From positions 5,642,001 to 5,706,000 of the forward strand of contig JAQISU010000032.1 of assembly GCA_029339505.1 (NCBI GenBank): 64,000 bases of DNA. The letters run 5' to 3'. This stretch comes from Unio delphinus (taxonomy: Eukaryota; Mollusca; Bivalvia; Unionida; Unionidae). Position numbers and translations under genes: made by a program. The notes under the pieces are model-generated. The model made no database searches. It was not told the DNA's origin and saw only the letters and a list, made by a program, of their open reading frames with translations. Positions 25,280 through 38,204 of the stretch are shown here, in pieces (position 1 is the first letter of the stretch; each line of letters starts with the position of its first letter).

Positions 25280-26400
25280 TTAAGTTTACTTGAAGACAGG
25301 AAGTAGACTCTTGATGGAAACAATCGTGTACCTGCAGTTCCGAGGTATATTTGACTGTCGCCATCATGCTCTTATACTTTGCAAGCTCACTGAGGTATCA
25401 AACGGAAGCAGCAAATTAAGATGCAGCGTTATCTTGAATAGCTGGACCGAATTCAAGAAGGGGTTCATTTGAAAGCAATCCTCAGACCTTTACTGTTATG
25501 TTTATGTTATTAAATACACTCTTTATATAACTGTGCTTAGGATAACCCTTTGTTCTTTTACTCACCGGACATTCACACTCTGATGACACACTTAAGACAA
25601 GTTCTGAATGACTGGTTCACTCAGATAAACACGCAAATCAACCCTGAAAATTTTTAAGATTTAGCTGTGGGTAAAACGACATTCAGTATGAAGTCTGTAT
25701 TTAACATGACGAATGTTGTCACTGACTGAAGAAATTTTTAAGCTACAATGAAATGACGCTGACTATTAACTGCAATTCGCATTTCAAACAAATATCTTTG
25801 TAGGAGAGCTTCAAGCCAACTATCTGTTTGCAAATGTACATGTATTGGTCAGAATCTAGTTAAACTCAACAAACTGACATTCTTGCATATATTCATCCTT
25901 TAAATTTAAACTTCGCTTCTTTAAACTGGAATTCATGCAGTGACATCAACACAACCAACTTGACAAAATACAAGAGCGTGCTCTGAGATTTATGTTTATA
26001 TGATGATTACACAAGTAGTGATCATAAACTCCTACGTAAAGTAAAATGACAATAATATCGCTGTTTGGACTTAGGGCATTGCGATTCGGAAAAAGCGTCC
26101 TCTCAAATGTTTGAATGATTTTATATATTAAAACATTAGCATATAGCACCCACCCACCCTTATATATGTAGCTGCCACCCACCCTTATATATGTAACTGT
26201 GTTTCTTGGGAATGAGCTATCTAATCAAAGTTAAAATCAGTTAGATCTGGCACGAGCAACTATAACCCGCTTTGGTTTTATCTCCTTATATACATCATAT
26301 AGTGTGTCTTTAAAAATAGATTATCTGGTCGCGTCCTGGAGGAAGTTACACGTGCCTGATTTGTAATGCCCTTCCCTCCCCCCCCGACCGCAATTTCAGC
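25280..26400 (+). pseudogene. CR1/L2-like LINE reverse transcriptase relic
   Basis: Broken plus-strand frames give a CRHHALILCKL-like stretch (the DCxxHxxLxxKL pattern of CR1/L2 RT) near 25350 and a W-EFKKG stretch near 25440. A C-terminal QLDKIQERALRF-like motif lies near 25965, followed by the FGLRALRFGK-like region near 26065. The order and spacing fit the RT palm followed by the CR1/L2 C-terminus. There is one frame change or stop every few dozen codons, so it is an old relic. Two 29 bp units (CACCCACCCTTATATATG) at 26150-26200 interrupt it. Confidence 0.6.
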
Positions 26401-27083
26401 AATACCCCCTCTTGCCCCAAACTCTCACGCAGCTATGACACGTAATTGGTGTGTTGTTTTACTGTCTATGTCTTATTTACCATCGAGCGCCACCCACCCC
26501 ATCCGTTAGCTCCTTTCTTTTATGTAAGGCTTAATCTGCGTCCCAGCATGTTTATTGTCCTAAATATGTGATTATGCTTTTCATTTAATTTTTCATTTAA
26601 GTGACCCAACCTTTTGACCCTTCAGATTGTCCTAACCTGTCTTTGAATTATTGCATTTTGTAAATGCTTGCTTATATTTTAAGTTATGTGCATGGCCAAT
26701 TGTATCTATGTATTCACAGGCATATGAATTTACTCAGAATCAAGTGCCTGTGTATGTACTGTATTTTGTTGTATTTGTATGTCTTGCAAATCATGTTTGA
26801 TTTAATGTCTGTATTGTATTCATATTATGTAAGTAAGAGTTCATTAAAGTTCGTGCTGAATTGTTGCTTTAAATATCGTTGACTAAATTAATCTTAGCTT
26901 ATCATTGTTATTGTGCAACCTGTTCAGACAAAATGTAAACAAAAGCACGTGTTCTGCTACTAACATTAGCTCAGCTCTGTACAAGTTCCGCAGAGCGTAG
27001 TGCATTTCGGGAAGGTTCAGTTGCAAGCTTGACAGGAATTATTTGTTACGACTTTAATAAACAAATTTGCAGAAATCGGGGTC

Positions 27084-27153
27084 ATGGCATCAACCTTACC
27101 CCCAGATGCTTCCTTGGCGGACCCTGATACGGTCACCCACGAGCTGCATGACG
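27084..27153 (+). CDS. Candidate first coding exon of an unidentified host gene
   Basis: ATG in a good context (GTCATGG) opens a 70-base frame giving a 23-residue acidic start (MASTLPPDASLADPD...) that ends at a strong GTAAGT donor at 27154, so the intron would be phase 1. The preceding 150 bp are more GC-rich than the surroundings and contain a CACGTG word, consistent with a promoter and 5' UTR. No family can be assigned from so few residues. No exon that joins in phase was confidently found downstream, so if the gene is real its first intron may span much of 27-57 kb. It is the best host-gene signal in the window. Confidence 0.5.
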
Positions 27154-27641
27154 GTAAGTAACTGATAGCGGCTTCGATTTAGGGCATGCATCTGTGTTCA
27201 GAACTGTCCGAGAAAGACGACAGCTGAGCAAGTTCCAGTTTGTACATTGTAGTTGAGTGTCAATTAGTGGTCACACTTTCGTTGTACGCGAACCTGTTAA
27301 TGAGCCACAGGTGAGCACTATTGGTATACTCGATCCATTTTAAATAAAAAGAACGAATTTCAGCATTTCATTTATATTTGTAATTTTTTTAAAGTGAAAT
27401 ATAACTTTCGAATTGTTATTAATTTTTAACGCAGAAAAATACATTTCATGCCATGACATACAGCGAATTTCTAGCTCTTGTGTAATTATACATCGGATGG
27501 ATTTAATTTTCGGTTTTAGTCACAATTTTACCGATACATAACTAGGATCTGACTTTTTGTCCTCTCTCACTGGTGATATAAGTATATAGCTTAACAGCTG
27601 CATTGTGAGACATCTGTCGTGGGATATATGACGGAGAGGAG

Positions 27642-27790
27642 CTCCTGGGGTCTAGTAGTAGAGTATCCGCCTCGTATGCTGCTGGTCGTGGGCTCGATCA
27701 TTCAGCCCTATCACTGTTAAAATCTATATTGCTGCTCTGCCTCAGTAGCACTAGGCTGTGTTCAGCTGTGTGTGCCCCCGGATAGTTTTA
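27642..27790 (+). mobile_element. Possible tRNA-derived SINE head
   Basis: An A-box-like TAGTAGTAGAGTATCCG and a B-box-like GTGGGCTCGATC lie about 30 bp apart, as in a tRNA. They are followed by unrelated sequence. No tail or target duplication was located. It could equally be a tRNA pseudogene. Confidence 0.35.
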
Positions 27791-28157
27791 CCTGTTTAGA
27801 AAATTTTGTAAATATGCACATGCATTCATTCTTACCTTAATTTCTTTTCTTTTATCCAATAAAAATCCACGAAGATTTCACCAATTATTCCAAATGAATT
27901 TGTCTATACAGTGATTTTCTTCTTTCTATTTGTCCAAGTCTTTCACAACTTTTTTATACACAGTTTACAAAATTAACATGATTACTACAATCAGCTAGAT
28001 CCGCAAGAACTCTTATCATTATCGCTATCAGCATTCTCTTCTTCTGATGACTCAGTCTTAGAAACTTCAATGTCTGAATCTTAATCTTGCAAAATATCCA
28101 GCTGCCGAACATATTTTTCCTTTCATAGCTCAATATTTTCAAGATTAAACCAGAGAA

Positions 28158-28351
28158 CAGAGGCGTAGCTAGGGGGGGGGGGGGCAGGGGGGTACATATG
28201 TCCCCGGGCGCCAAGGTACAGGGGCGGTAAAATGAGGCTTGCAACGTTACATTATAATAAGAAAACAAGGGTAATAAATCTGTCACAAGATCGCTGGGGC
28301 GCCAATTTTATAGTTCGTCCCTGGGCGCAAAATATCATCGCTACGCCTCTG
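28158..28351. mobile_element. hAT-like MITE with CAGAGGCGTAGC ends
   Basis: 194 bp. The ends are CAGAGGCGTAGC and GCTACGCCTCTG, a perfect 12 bp inverted repeat, flanked by a perfect 8 bp duplication CCAGAGAA (28150-28157 and 28352-28359). Eight-base duplications and CAG...CTG ends fit hAT. A G-rich run lies just inside the left end. Confidence 0.88.
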
Positions 28352-28626
28352 CCAGAGAAACACCTCATTTTTGCTCTCACTGTCATCAAGTCTTTTGTCC
28401 GCCTTATGATTTGTTATGAACAGAACACGTGTAGTGAAACTACCCTCCATTCATGAAGTTGAATTATAGTGCTGTATCACCCATTGGTGGCATGTAACAC
28501 TGTTTTAAGTTTCCAGCAAAGCTGGATATTTAATTACTCTTGGGGGGAGGAATGGTGCTACTTCCCCTTGGCATTTATGTACTCAAGGGGTACTATTTAA
28601 TTTGGTCATTAGGTCGGGGTGATATT

Positions 28627-28758
28627 AAGTAACCATCGACCTGAATGGAGGCCCTGGGTAAGTGGGAATAGACCCAACACACACTCAACCCTAAGTAACC
28701 ATTGACCTGAATGGAGGCCCTGGGTGAGTGGGAATAGACCCAACACACACTCAACCCT
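28627..28758. repeat. 66 bp tandem duplication
   Basis: Two units starting at 28627 and 28693 differing at two bases. The minus-strand frame at 28593-28796 is a by-product. Confidence 0.92.
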
Positions 28759-29901
28759 AACAGCCAATTAGGTGTGTTAATGGTGTGCAATGGCACAAGT
28801 GGAGGTAGTGGAAATTAGTTTCACATCTCCGCCATTTGGAGCTATCTGAGTTGTGGCAAGAAAAGAGAGGTACCATTAAGTCCAAGGATGTTGTACAGCC
28901 CTCAATGTCGTGATTTCGTGTTTAATTCAAATCTGCTCCAGTTATTACTAATGGACAGGAAAATACCAATAATGTGTGAACCACCTATGCAATTAAATTA
29001 AATCCATGAAGTCGTAAAATTTGTTTAACTATCTTAACTTTACAATATTTCTAGTACAAAGTGTACATATATTAGATCCCTAACAAGTTTGAATACTAAG
29101 ATGTCTATGCAACATAAATAAGTATAGTCTCTGTTTTGTAAAAATTGCTTGTTAATTTTGAATGGTGTGCAAAAATGATTAAGTCAGGTTTGTGAAATAG
29201 ATCATGTGTATTGGCGGGATCGGGGGCCAAATGAGTTAAGATGTTAGTGCTAGGACTGGTTGGCCTGGTGTCAGGATAATGTGACTGGAACGGACATTAT
29301 GCTACATGTCTGCGGCATGATACCCCCAGTGCTAGACATCACTATAAAAACTGTCCCACTGCAGACATCGTAGCGATATGACTAAAAAAATTGTTAACGC
29401 AACATTAAAAATTAAAATCACACATATATGATGGAGTGCTTATGCCTTGCTGTGTAGCCAGAACAAGTGGTGCCATGTTCGTTGCAAGGTGAGTTGGACT
29501 CGTAAATAGATGCTAAATTTTCAAGAATATCTGTAATATCTGACAGCTGATTTTAGACTTGGGCACATATTAGAATCTAATTAGTCGGGAATGAGACATT
29601 TATTAATCCAAGACATTTTGACCCAAAGTCATTACAAACCAAGTCATGTGACAAATTCTATACCAATTGATGCATTTTGAAAGCATCATTTAGTACATTG
29701 CTAATGGTCATTTTTATTGATCAGGTGGTTATTCATTAATGTCTGCAAATAAAGAAGATACACACTGTTAAGTTGTTGAACAGCTATAATGACAGTCACT
29801 TTTATTAAGTTAATTAGTTATGAATTAATTTAAATTAAAAGAAATCAAAAGTAGGGTATTATGTAAAATTGTATCAAAAGAGGCAAAAGTTGTCATGTCA
29901 T

Positions 29902-30058
29902 CAAAGTTCCCTTTAAGTGAATGGTAGATGTGCGTGCAATACTGGCTGCCTTGTGCAAGCATTACAGAGACGTGCAAACTTAAATGTTGGATTGACAATT
30001 CAGGTGTGCAGGGATGTCTAAGCAGCTGCGCAGGAGCCGCAACTTAGAGGGAACGTTG
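29902..30058. mobile_element. hAT-like MITE, copy 2 (inverted relative to copy 1)
   Basis: 157 bp, same length as copy 1. It is flanked by CATGTCAT (29894-29901) and CATGTCCT (30059-30066), 7 of 8 matching. The right end is CTTAGAGGGAACGTTG. Confidence 0.82.
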
Positions 30059-30389
30059 CATGTCCTATCAAATTGTTTGCTGTAGTTTGTGTAAATTTTG
30101 GATGAATTTATATTAAATACAAGTTTCAGCTGGGAGATGAGCACAAAATCATCTTAGCAGACTTTCTGAAGGCAATATGAGGAATGCATTTTAAGTGTAT
30201 ACATTTTTGTAAAGCATTTATCTATGATGCTAATGCTATATGTCCTGAAGTAACATGATTACCAATTTAAATTTTTTTTTTCTTTTATATTTTTTAATTG
30301 CTTTCTTAGAAAATGGAATTCCATTACTGGGATTAATAAAAAGTATTTGATCACATGGGTGCTTTACGAGTTATGAAGGATACAAGCTG

Positions 30390-31130
30390 TTAAATAATAA
30401 TAATAACAATAATAATAATAATACATTGTCATAATAGTAATAATAATTATAAGGACTTTGTATAACTCCTTATCTTAGAAACTCTAAGCACTCTACAGCA
30501 TCTGTAATGATATGGCTACAGAAAAAGAAAAACCATTAAATTGGAAAACATAAAAATGCTGAAAATATTTAAGGTACAAAACCTTAGTTCTTTATAGTTT
30601 GTTCTTGTAGTCGAAAAAGGTGAGTTTTAAGAGCACTCTTGAAAGAGATCACAGTGTCTTTGTGTCTAATTTCAATATGCAATTCATTCCACATTGCTGG
30701 GCCCTGGTATGCAAAAGAACATTGTCCATATGACTTCGTTATCATAGTGGGAACAATGAGTATATGATTGTCAGAAGAGGAGCGTAAGTATCTTGCTGGT
30801 GTGTACACCTGGGTTTGTTGGACTGGAGCCCATCAGTGAAATGTAGCACAGATAACAAATTTTGTGTTTGATTCTGGATCGAATGGATGGCCAGTTTAGG
30901 AAACAGAGCAGTGGGGAGGTGTGCTCTGATCATGGTAATCTAAAGAGGATCCGAGCAGCTGTGTTGTGAAGTTTCTGGAGTAGATATTGAGGCGAACCAG
31001 TCAGAATTAAGTTACAATAATCCAGTCTTGAAAGTACTAATGAACACAAAAGTGTTTTAGTGGCATCAACTGAAAGATATTTGCGAACGGAGCTGATGCG
31101 AATAACTTTCTGTTTCTTGCACCTTGTATA
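30390..31130 (-). pseudogene. LINE 3' end relic: RT C-terminus plus ATT-rich tail
   Basis: Minus-strand translation gives, in order, a LDYCNLILTGSPQYLLQKL stretch near 31010, a LHNTAARIL stretch near 30965, HWLPI-like sequence near 30890, and the frame at 30584-30808 with LRSSS...YGQCSFAYQGPAMWNELH. This is the standard C-terminal block of many LINE RT proteins. After the stop, the 3' UTR ends in a degenerate ATT/ATA run (30390-30450), which is how such LINEs end. At least two frame changes are present. Confidence 0.8.
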
Positions 31131-32289
31131 CTATAACTAGTACATTATATCAAAGTTTGATTGATTTGTCAAAAAGAGTGATAGTCCCAATGGGATTAGA
31201 ACAGCAAAATCTTTTTGTCAGCTTTTAATTACATATCATAAATGAACTTAACTTATGCCAACTATTAACATTTTTTAACCTTAGTTCCTATTTAAATCCT
31301 TCTGATATGCATTCAGCAACAGTTGCTTTTATTGTGTGTAAACTTTGAAAAGCTGACCTAATCATCTTTGTTATATTTGATTGATATTGTTTATAAGAGC
31401 TAAAAGGTCAAGGTTGCACTGCTACATGACCATTATCACAACAAATTAATCTGGGGTTGAATTGTCCATGGGGTCAAAATGTCTGGTCTGAATTGTCTTT
31501 GAGGTTGAAATGACTTGGATTTAAAATGCCTTGGATTGAAATGTCTGCTGAAAGACCTTTAGTCTAGCTATGATTACTCAGATGTCCTTACTCATACTGA
31601 AGAAGAGTGGGATCAGGTCTCTTTTGGCAAACTGAACATTTTAAAACTATTTCATCTATCGTACATTTTGCTTGGTATCCAAATGCTTCCTGTCATTTAA
31701 ATACACATGCTGACTTTCTCATTCCATCATTGGATTGTCTGCTTTAGACATTGGGAAAGTTCATCATGCTATCTCTACAGTTGTTGGATAACTAGACAGA
31801 GGAGTATGTAACATGCATGCACCTGTATGCTGTGAGCAAACATCGAATCAACTATCCAGAAGCCTTTTATAAGCCCACTAATGACATCATGTACACAAAC
31901 CACCTATTAGAGAAAGCGATGTGTTGATTTGGTGTCATGTAATGGCAAAAACAAAAGCAAGTTGGTGCCAGATTTAGACTACAAGAAATTTTTACACATT
32001 TGTATCTTTTCGGGTGCTAACTTTGAAATTGAATACACAGCAATGATAATCACGTAATAGGACATGACACAGCAATTTAGGATTTTACTTTGATTGAACA
32101 AACTTTGTAATTTGCATGACAGCTATTTTTCCATTTTTTATGAAGATTGTGTGAAAGTGAATGTTTCATGCAACAACCTTTATTCAGTGAACTTTCATTG
32201 ATGTATAGAGGTCTGCAAAGAAATAAGTCAGTTGCACATGTACAAAGGTTTAATCCCCACTACAACAAATAAAAAATATACAGTTCATC

Positions 32290-32402
32290 GAGGCTCCCTC
32301 TAAGCTGCACGTGCAGCTGCTCAGACATCTCCACGCAGCTGATTTGTCAACCCAACATTGAAGTTTGCTTGTCTCCATAATGCTTGCACAATGTAGCAAA
32401 CC
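32290..32402. mobile_element. hAT-like MITE, copy 3 (one end lost)
   Basis: Matches copy 1 from GCTCCCTCTAAGCTGC through AATGCTTGCACAATG. The right end and target duplication are not preserved. Confidence 0.7.
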
Positions 32403-32409
32403 GTCTGAT

Positions 32410-34555
32410 ATGTCAGCATGATAAATTTGATGGAGGGGGAAAATACATATCATTGTTGATAAACATTAGAAACACTTCAGTTTAATAAAAGTGGAATCTC
32501 CAGTAGCTAATACAAGAATAATCACTAGTCATCTGAGGTCTCAAAAATGCTTAATCACATGAATTAGTATGCAATATTTTAATATGTGACAGAAAAATAC
32601 CTTGCACTAAAGACCTCCGTGCATTCATTTTTTGAAATACTACACCAACATTTATATGTATTTTTATTCTCATGGATCTCTCTGACTTTGTTAAAATACA
32701 TTGTTATTCAGATCAACCAATCACTGCTTAAACTTTTCCAGTATCTTGGGTTATCACAAGAGCTGTGTACATGATTTTTTATGCTGTAATTGTTTTTTAT
32801 AGTGCCATTGACTCATGTTGGACGCATGCAGAAGTTGAACATCGTGTAGGTTATAGTTAAAAATGATGATATGCAATGGTTTGGATAAAGAATAAAATTG
32901 TATTAATGAAAATTCTCAAGGAATTTCTATGTTGTCTGTTGAGGTCATGGTCATTAATTATGTTCAGTATTTTTTTGAGTGTGGCTAAATAAGTGGTGCA
33001 TGTGACCTTCAAATTACCCGAGGCATGTCAAGACTTTGACAAAATGCCATTTTTAAAGTTTGGATATGTATTTTGGGGTTAAACGGCAAATTGTTGAAGA
33101 TTATAGTGAGATTCAGAAGGATGTTAAAAGTTGCTCTGATTGTTCGGACGGGACAGTAGCCAAGTGTAAGAAAGTGTATGATGCCTGGCCTAGTGTTTCA
33201 AATTAGACCTTCCCTTGCATTGCCAAAATTAAGTATCTGATGGAATAAACAAGAGCTGTATTTCATTGTCTGTTTTAATTCGTAACTATTTAAAGATTTA
33301 CAAATAAATAAAACTGATAAAGTTTGTGTCTCCTTATTTATGGCATTATACTGGACATGTAGCCACTTCATGTATGCCAACATGCTTCTGGGAAGGGACT
33401 GCAACTTTTACTGGTTGTACTTCTGTTATACCAAAATAGGAGTCCTGGACTTATAATTTTAAAATCCTGGTGTGACCTCTGCTTATGTATTACAATTATG
33501 TTCAGATATAACATAAATGGCTTAGATGTCCAGATATACTTGACCTACTCTATATATGTAAAAATGTATTTTAAAAAAGGTGAAAGTTTTAATATCGACC
33601 AGCGATATAAAAAACCAAATAGTTGAAAGGACAATGGTAAGATGGTAACGGCAAAATATAAAACTTCCCAATCAAAATATGGTATATAGTAATGAAGATA
33701 GATGAAAAGATCTTGAAAATAAGGGACGGTATTTACAATATATAAAAGCACTCTATGTGATGGCATACAAGTTATAGTTTAAAAAATGTTTGCTTCCTTC
33801 AGGAAGTCTATAATGCGAGTGATATTTATAGTATCAAAACATTCCTTCATGTCATGTACATTATAATACTTATCATGCATTCTGATAGTAAGTAATTTTT
33901 ATAAAAAAATCACCATTTAATATTAGCTATCATTTGACCTAGTCCACTAATATTATGTACTAGATGTTTGTGCTTTGCTGAACTCATTCAAGTTTTATAT
34001 TCCCTCTATTGATTATTTGAAGAGCTGTGTCCATACGGTCTAAATATTTCAGGCAGTTTTCATCTGTTTCCACAACATCTGTGCTAGTCATCTATTGTAT
34101 ATATTTTATGTCATAGATATAAGTTGACATATAAAATGCTGTTATATGAAAAAGGTCTGTTTTGAGAGAATTATTACTTGGTAAAATTAAGTATAAATAT
34201 ATCACTGTAACAAACTGAGGGCAGAATTTTACAGAATCCGAGCATGTGGGCCGGACATCTTACTAGGAGTTACATAATTTTGTATCTCAAAATTGGCTTC
34301 AGATGTATTTAATCCTTGTGCAAGCGGGGAATATTTGGGCCGGATACCCTGTAGCATGCCAAGATGGTGTGAAGAAACCTGGATCCAGGTGGAAAGACCA
34401 TCAAGTGGTAGGCATGTCAACTAATGAGTGATGAAAGAAGCTAGGTCTTCTGCTGGGAGGGGCTTATACTTTAGGTGGGAAAATGCTTTATTCTAATTCA
34501 TAAACCTGCATAGATCTGTCAATGAGCTGCTAATTCTCAGGGGGATAGACATATT
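32410..34555. other. Unannotated stretch
   Basis: No coding domain, repeat end or RNA gene was recognised. Short frames present lack any known motif. Confidence 0.4.
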
Positions 34556-34560
34556 AGATG

Positions 34561-34760
34561 TTCTTGAACAGTTCTTGAACATTTTAACAAGGATTGTTCA
34601 TGAACTGTTCAAGAACTAATATTCTAGAACAATTCATGAAATTAAGTTCTTGAAAATTCGGCCATTTAATGTTCATGAACTGTTCATGAAATGTTCAGGT
34701 ACATTTTATTAATATTTCATGAACATGTGTTCTAAAAGAGTTTGTGAATAGTTCCAGAAT
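34561..34760. repeat. Cluster of eleven TTCnnGAA palindromes
   Basis: Within 200 bp there are eleven TTCnnGAA octamers (TTCTTGAA, TTCATGAA, TTCAAGAA, TTCTAGAA, TTCCAGAA), at about 34561, 34572, 34597, 34608, 34623, 34633, 34648, 34672, 34683, 34717 and 34753. This is the core half-site pair of heat-shock elements. The spacing is irregular, so it is not a simple tandem repeat. It may be a decayed palindromic minisatellite or a regulatory cluster. Confidence 0.7.
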
Positions 34761-36594
34761 TGTTCATGTCTGTTACATTGAATCAGTTCAGATTACATGA
34801 ACACCTCAGTTATTCATCAGAATCAACAGTTCTGATAAAATCTTTTGAACCTTTCATAAATACACCTAAATTAGATACTTAAACACAGTTATGCGGTTAA
34901 CAATTGAATCAACGTAAAACAAATGTAAAAACACTCAGACAAACTTTACTTTAAAAAAAAATTATGTGGATTGTGTGCACAGGGTCAACAAATATGTCTC
35001 GTGAAGTGAAATTGAAAAATAAATTACTCCAATTTTTAAATCTTGTACATTTTCACTTTTTGTAAAGTATCTACTACTTCAACTGACTGCATATGGAAAT
35101 GTGTGTCCCATGTAGATATAATTTAGAAAAGACCTATTTTTTTAACTTTAAAATCCACACATAACATACAAGTGTCAACAGATTTATCAATAACTGCTTT
35201 TTACTGTACTGTAGCTTAAATATATATAATGAACAAAAGAACCCATTGAAATGAAATGGTGGGAATTGTACCAAAATTGTCCAGTCTTTTCTAAGTAAAG
35301 AGTGATAATCTGGCCTCAAAATTCATACTTTTTACCTTTTTTTTTTTTTAAAAATATTCTTTCTGAAGGGGGGGGGGGAATTGGTGTAAGGATTCCAGTC
35401 CCCTTGTAACACTAAGTGCTCAAGAGACCATTTCAGGATTACTGCGGTCATATGACTTAATTATACCTTTTTGCGCAAAAAAAAACATTTTTAAAAAAAT
35501 CAACCATTACTTACTTAGAACTATGACGTTTTCATTTTTCATACTGAAAAACATTATGGCACCAAATTTTAAGAGAAACAGGTTTTATCATTGTGATTCA
35601 TGAATTTTATATGACTGAAAAATGTTAGAGGAGAGGGATTTTGTTAAACTGAAGAACATGTTGCATCAGGAAAAGGACAAACCAATAGTACTTTACAAAT
35701 TTTGAAAGAGGAATTTGATAATGTTATACAGCATTCAAAATTTGCGGACTTGAGTTTACGACTGTTCAATGATCGTTAGATATGTAGACTAGTGAAGTGA
35801 ATGTTTTGTATAAATAATGTATCATTTTGTTTGGTGTCATTATTCTTGTATTACTAGTAATCCACATGGATTTAGCCGCTTTTTTGACGAGATCCAGATA
35901 AGTAGAAAAAATAAATAACATTTTTCATACAGTTTTTGGTAATTATCAGTATGGCATGCAATATTCAGATTGCTCTTTTTGGCTCAGATTATGGTTTTTT
36001 GCTGTTCATATTACTAGAAATTATGCTAATTCTTCTGGGGAGTATGCATGTATGATCTAAAAAGAAAGCTCTTAATGTTGACATTTAATAAAATTTCCCT
36101 TTTATTGAGTGCCTGGGTAACCGATCATTAGATTTATGGGTACCAGGTAGAAGTTTTCTAAAATTTTGACAGCTTTGTTTATTTTAAATTTGTTCATTTG
36201 ACTAGTGGAGCAGAAAACAGTACCTCTCAGATGTAAAATTATTCAACGATGAAATAATTTTGTCAGATTGTGTGAGACATTTAAATACTTTATGTGATAT
36301 TCATCTTTTGTGGAGTTTACCTTGAAGTAAATACTTTTAGATTGAAAACTGATTCTTCAGTGGTCTAGGCACATGAGTACCTTTTGATCATTTCCATATT
36401 AATGTAAAATTGATAGTACAGTTTTAGATAATATTCTTGGAATTCATACACAGTAAGTTATTTTTAATTCTTTCACATTGTTTAATGTTATATTTTAGCG
36501 AAATCAATTTAAAGGTGGAAAATTGAATGCTGTTTGAATTTCACTTTGTCATGTTGATTAGTTTATGACCTAATACATGTAACTATATATATGT

Positions 36595-36709
<115 letters not shown>

Positions 36710-36781
36710 CACATAAATGCACACACACAAACTAGATATGAAGAAATAAAATACATTTTTGGTTTTTTAAAATTTATCTTT

Positions 36782-37117
36782 TTGGATCAGGCCATACCCA
36801 AAGATAAGATTATTAGGTTGGTCATGTGCAGTGTCATATCATTTACCATGTTCATGTTTGGTTTCTTGTATTTCACATTGGATTCCACTAAATTTGATGT
36901 TTACACAGTCAGTAATCCAGTGAAATCTGTAAAAGTGACACCATCCACACGCTTCTTGAAGAAGATGTGGGAATCAGGATGCATGGTTACTTGTGAAATT
37001 TATTTACAAAATCTTCCAGATTTATTCTGTTTGAAAGGATTTACTAAAGTGAACCCATTGCTTGGATTATGTTTTGTAAATGTACACATCAAAATAATGT
37101 TTTGTCTTTCTTCTTGA
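36782..37117 (+). other. Open frame with one predicted membrane segment, unassigned
   Basis: A 112-codon frame beginning at a TTG (no upstream ATG needed if it is an exon). A basic stretch (KDKIIR) precedes a hydrophobic segment of about 19 residues near positions 15-34, then a Ser/Thr/Lys-rich stem. This resembles a type II membrane anchor layout, but no family is recognised and no good splice acceptor or donor was found. It may be chance. Confidence 0.2.
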
Positions 37118-37324
37118 AGGTTAAGGTCTCAAAATAAGGTTACATTTAGTATGCTGTTTGTATCACTGAATCTGATAGTAGCATTGTTATGAAAATTGGT
37201 AAAGCTGCTACATATACAAGACATTGGTCTCAAATTTGACACTTTCATGTTGTGTTTTTTGATGGTCAGAATTGGACATTACTGTATTTGTTTGCAGCTA
37301 TCAAACTTTTAAATTGGTACACAT

Positions 37325-37441
37325 AAAACTTAACTTTAAAATCAATAAGCATAAAACTTTACTTTAAAATCAATAAACATAAAACTTAACTTTAAAATCA
37401 ATAAACATAAAACTTAACATTAAAATCAATAAACATAAAAC
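37325..37441. repeat. 28 bp tandem repeat, about four copies
   Basis: Unit AAAACTTAACTTTAAAATCA plus ATAAACAT, with single-base differences between copies. Confidence 0.9.
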
Positions 37442-37552
37442 TTGGTTTAGCTATACATTATGGCATGATGTCACCTGACATTTTCAGGCTAGGTCTTTTT
37501 TTCTCAGGTCAGTATAATTTTGTCCTTACTGTCACCTAAGGAAGCTTCTGTT

Positions 37553-38144
37553 GAAGATCATGGAATTCAATGTTTTCCTCAGTAAATTTGAAGATCATGG
37601 AATTCAATGTTTTCCTCAGTAAATTTGAAGATCATGGAATTCAATGTTTTCCTCAGTAAATTTGAAGATCATGGAATTCAATGTTTTCCTCAGTAAATTT
37701 GAAGATCATGGAATTCAATGTTTTCCTCAGTAAATTTGAAGATCATGGAATTCAATGTTTTCCTCAGTGAATTTGAACATCATGGAATTCAATGTTTTCC
37801 TCAGTAAATTTGAAGATCATGGAATTCAATGTTTTCCTCAGTAAATTTGAAGATCATGGAATTCATTGTTTTCCTCAGTAAATTTGAAGATCATGGAATT
37901 CAATGTTTTCCTCAGTAAATTTGAAGATCATGGAATTCAATGTTTTCCTCAGTGAATTTGAAGATCATGGAATTCAATGTTTTCCTCAGTGAATTTGAAG
38001 ATCATGGAATTCAATGTTTTCCTCAGTAAATTTGAAGATCATGGAATTCAATGTTTTCCTCAGTAAATTTGAAGATCATGGAATTCATTGTTTTCCTCAG
38101 TAAATTTGAAGATCATGGAATTCAATGTTTTCCTCAGTAAATTT
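37553..38144. repeat. 37 bp minisatellite, exactly 16 copies
   Basis: 592 bp = 16 x 37 with no length change. The unit begins GAAGATCATGGAATTC. Most units are identical, and the few variants (AAT to ATT, AGTAA to AGTGA, GAAG to GAAC) recur, as expected from duplication of blocks of units. Confidence 0.97.
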
Positions 38145-38204
38145 ATAGCTTGAGGATGTAGCATGTTCCTATATTGTATATCCATAGCTTGGTCACATCA
38201 GCAA

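Noticed and set aside
37553..38144. CRISPR-like regular array
   Set aside because: Units abut with no unique spacers, and the context is eukaryotic. It is a plain 37 bp minisatellite.
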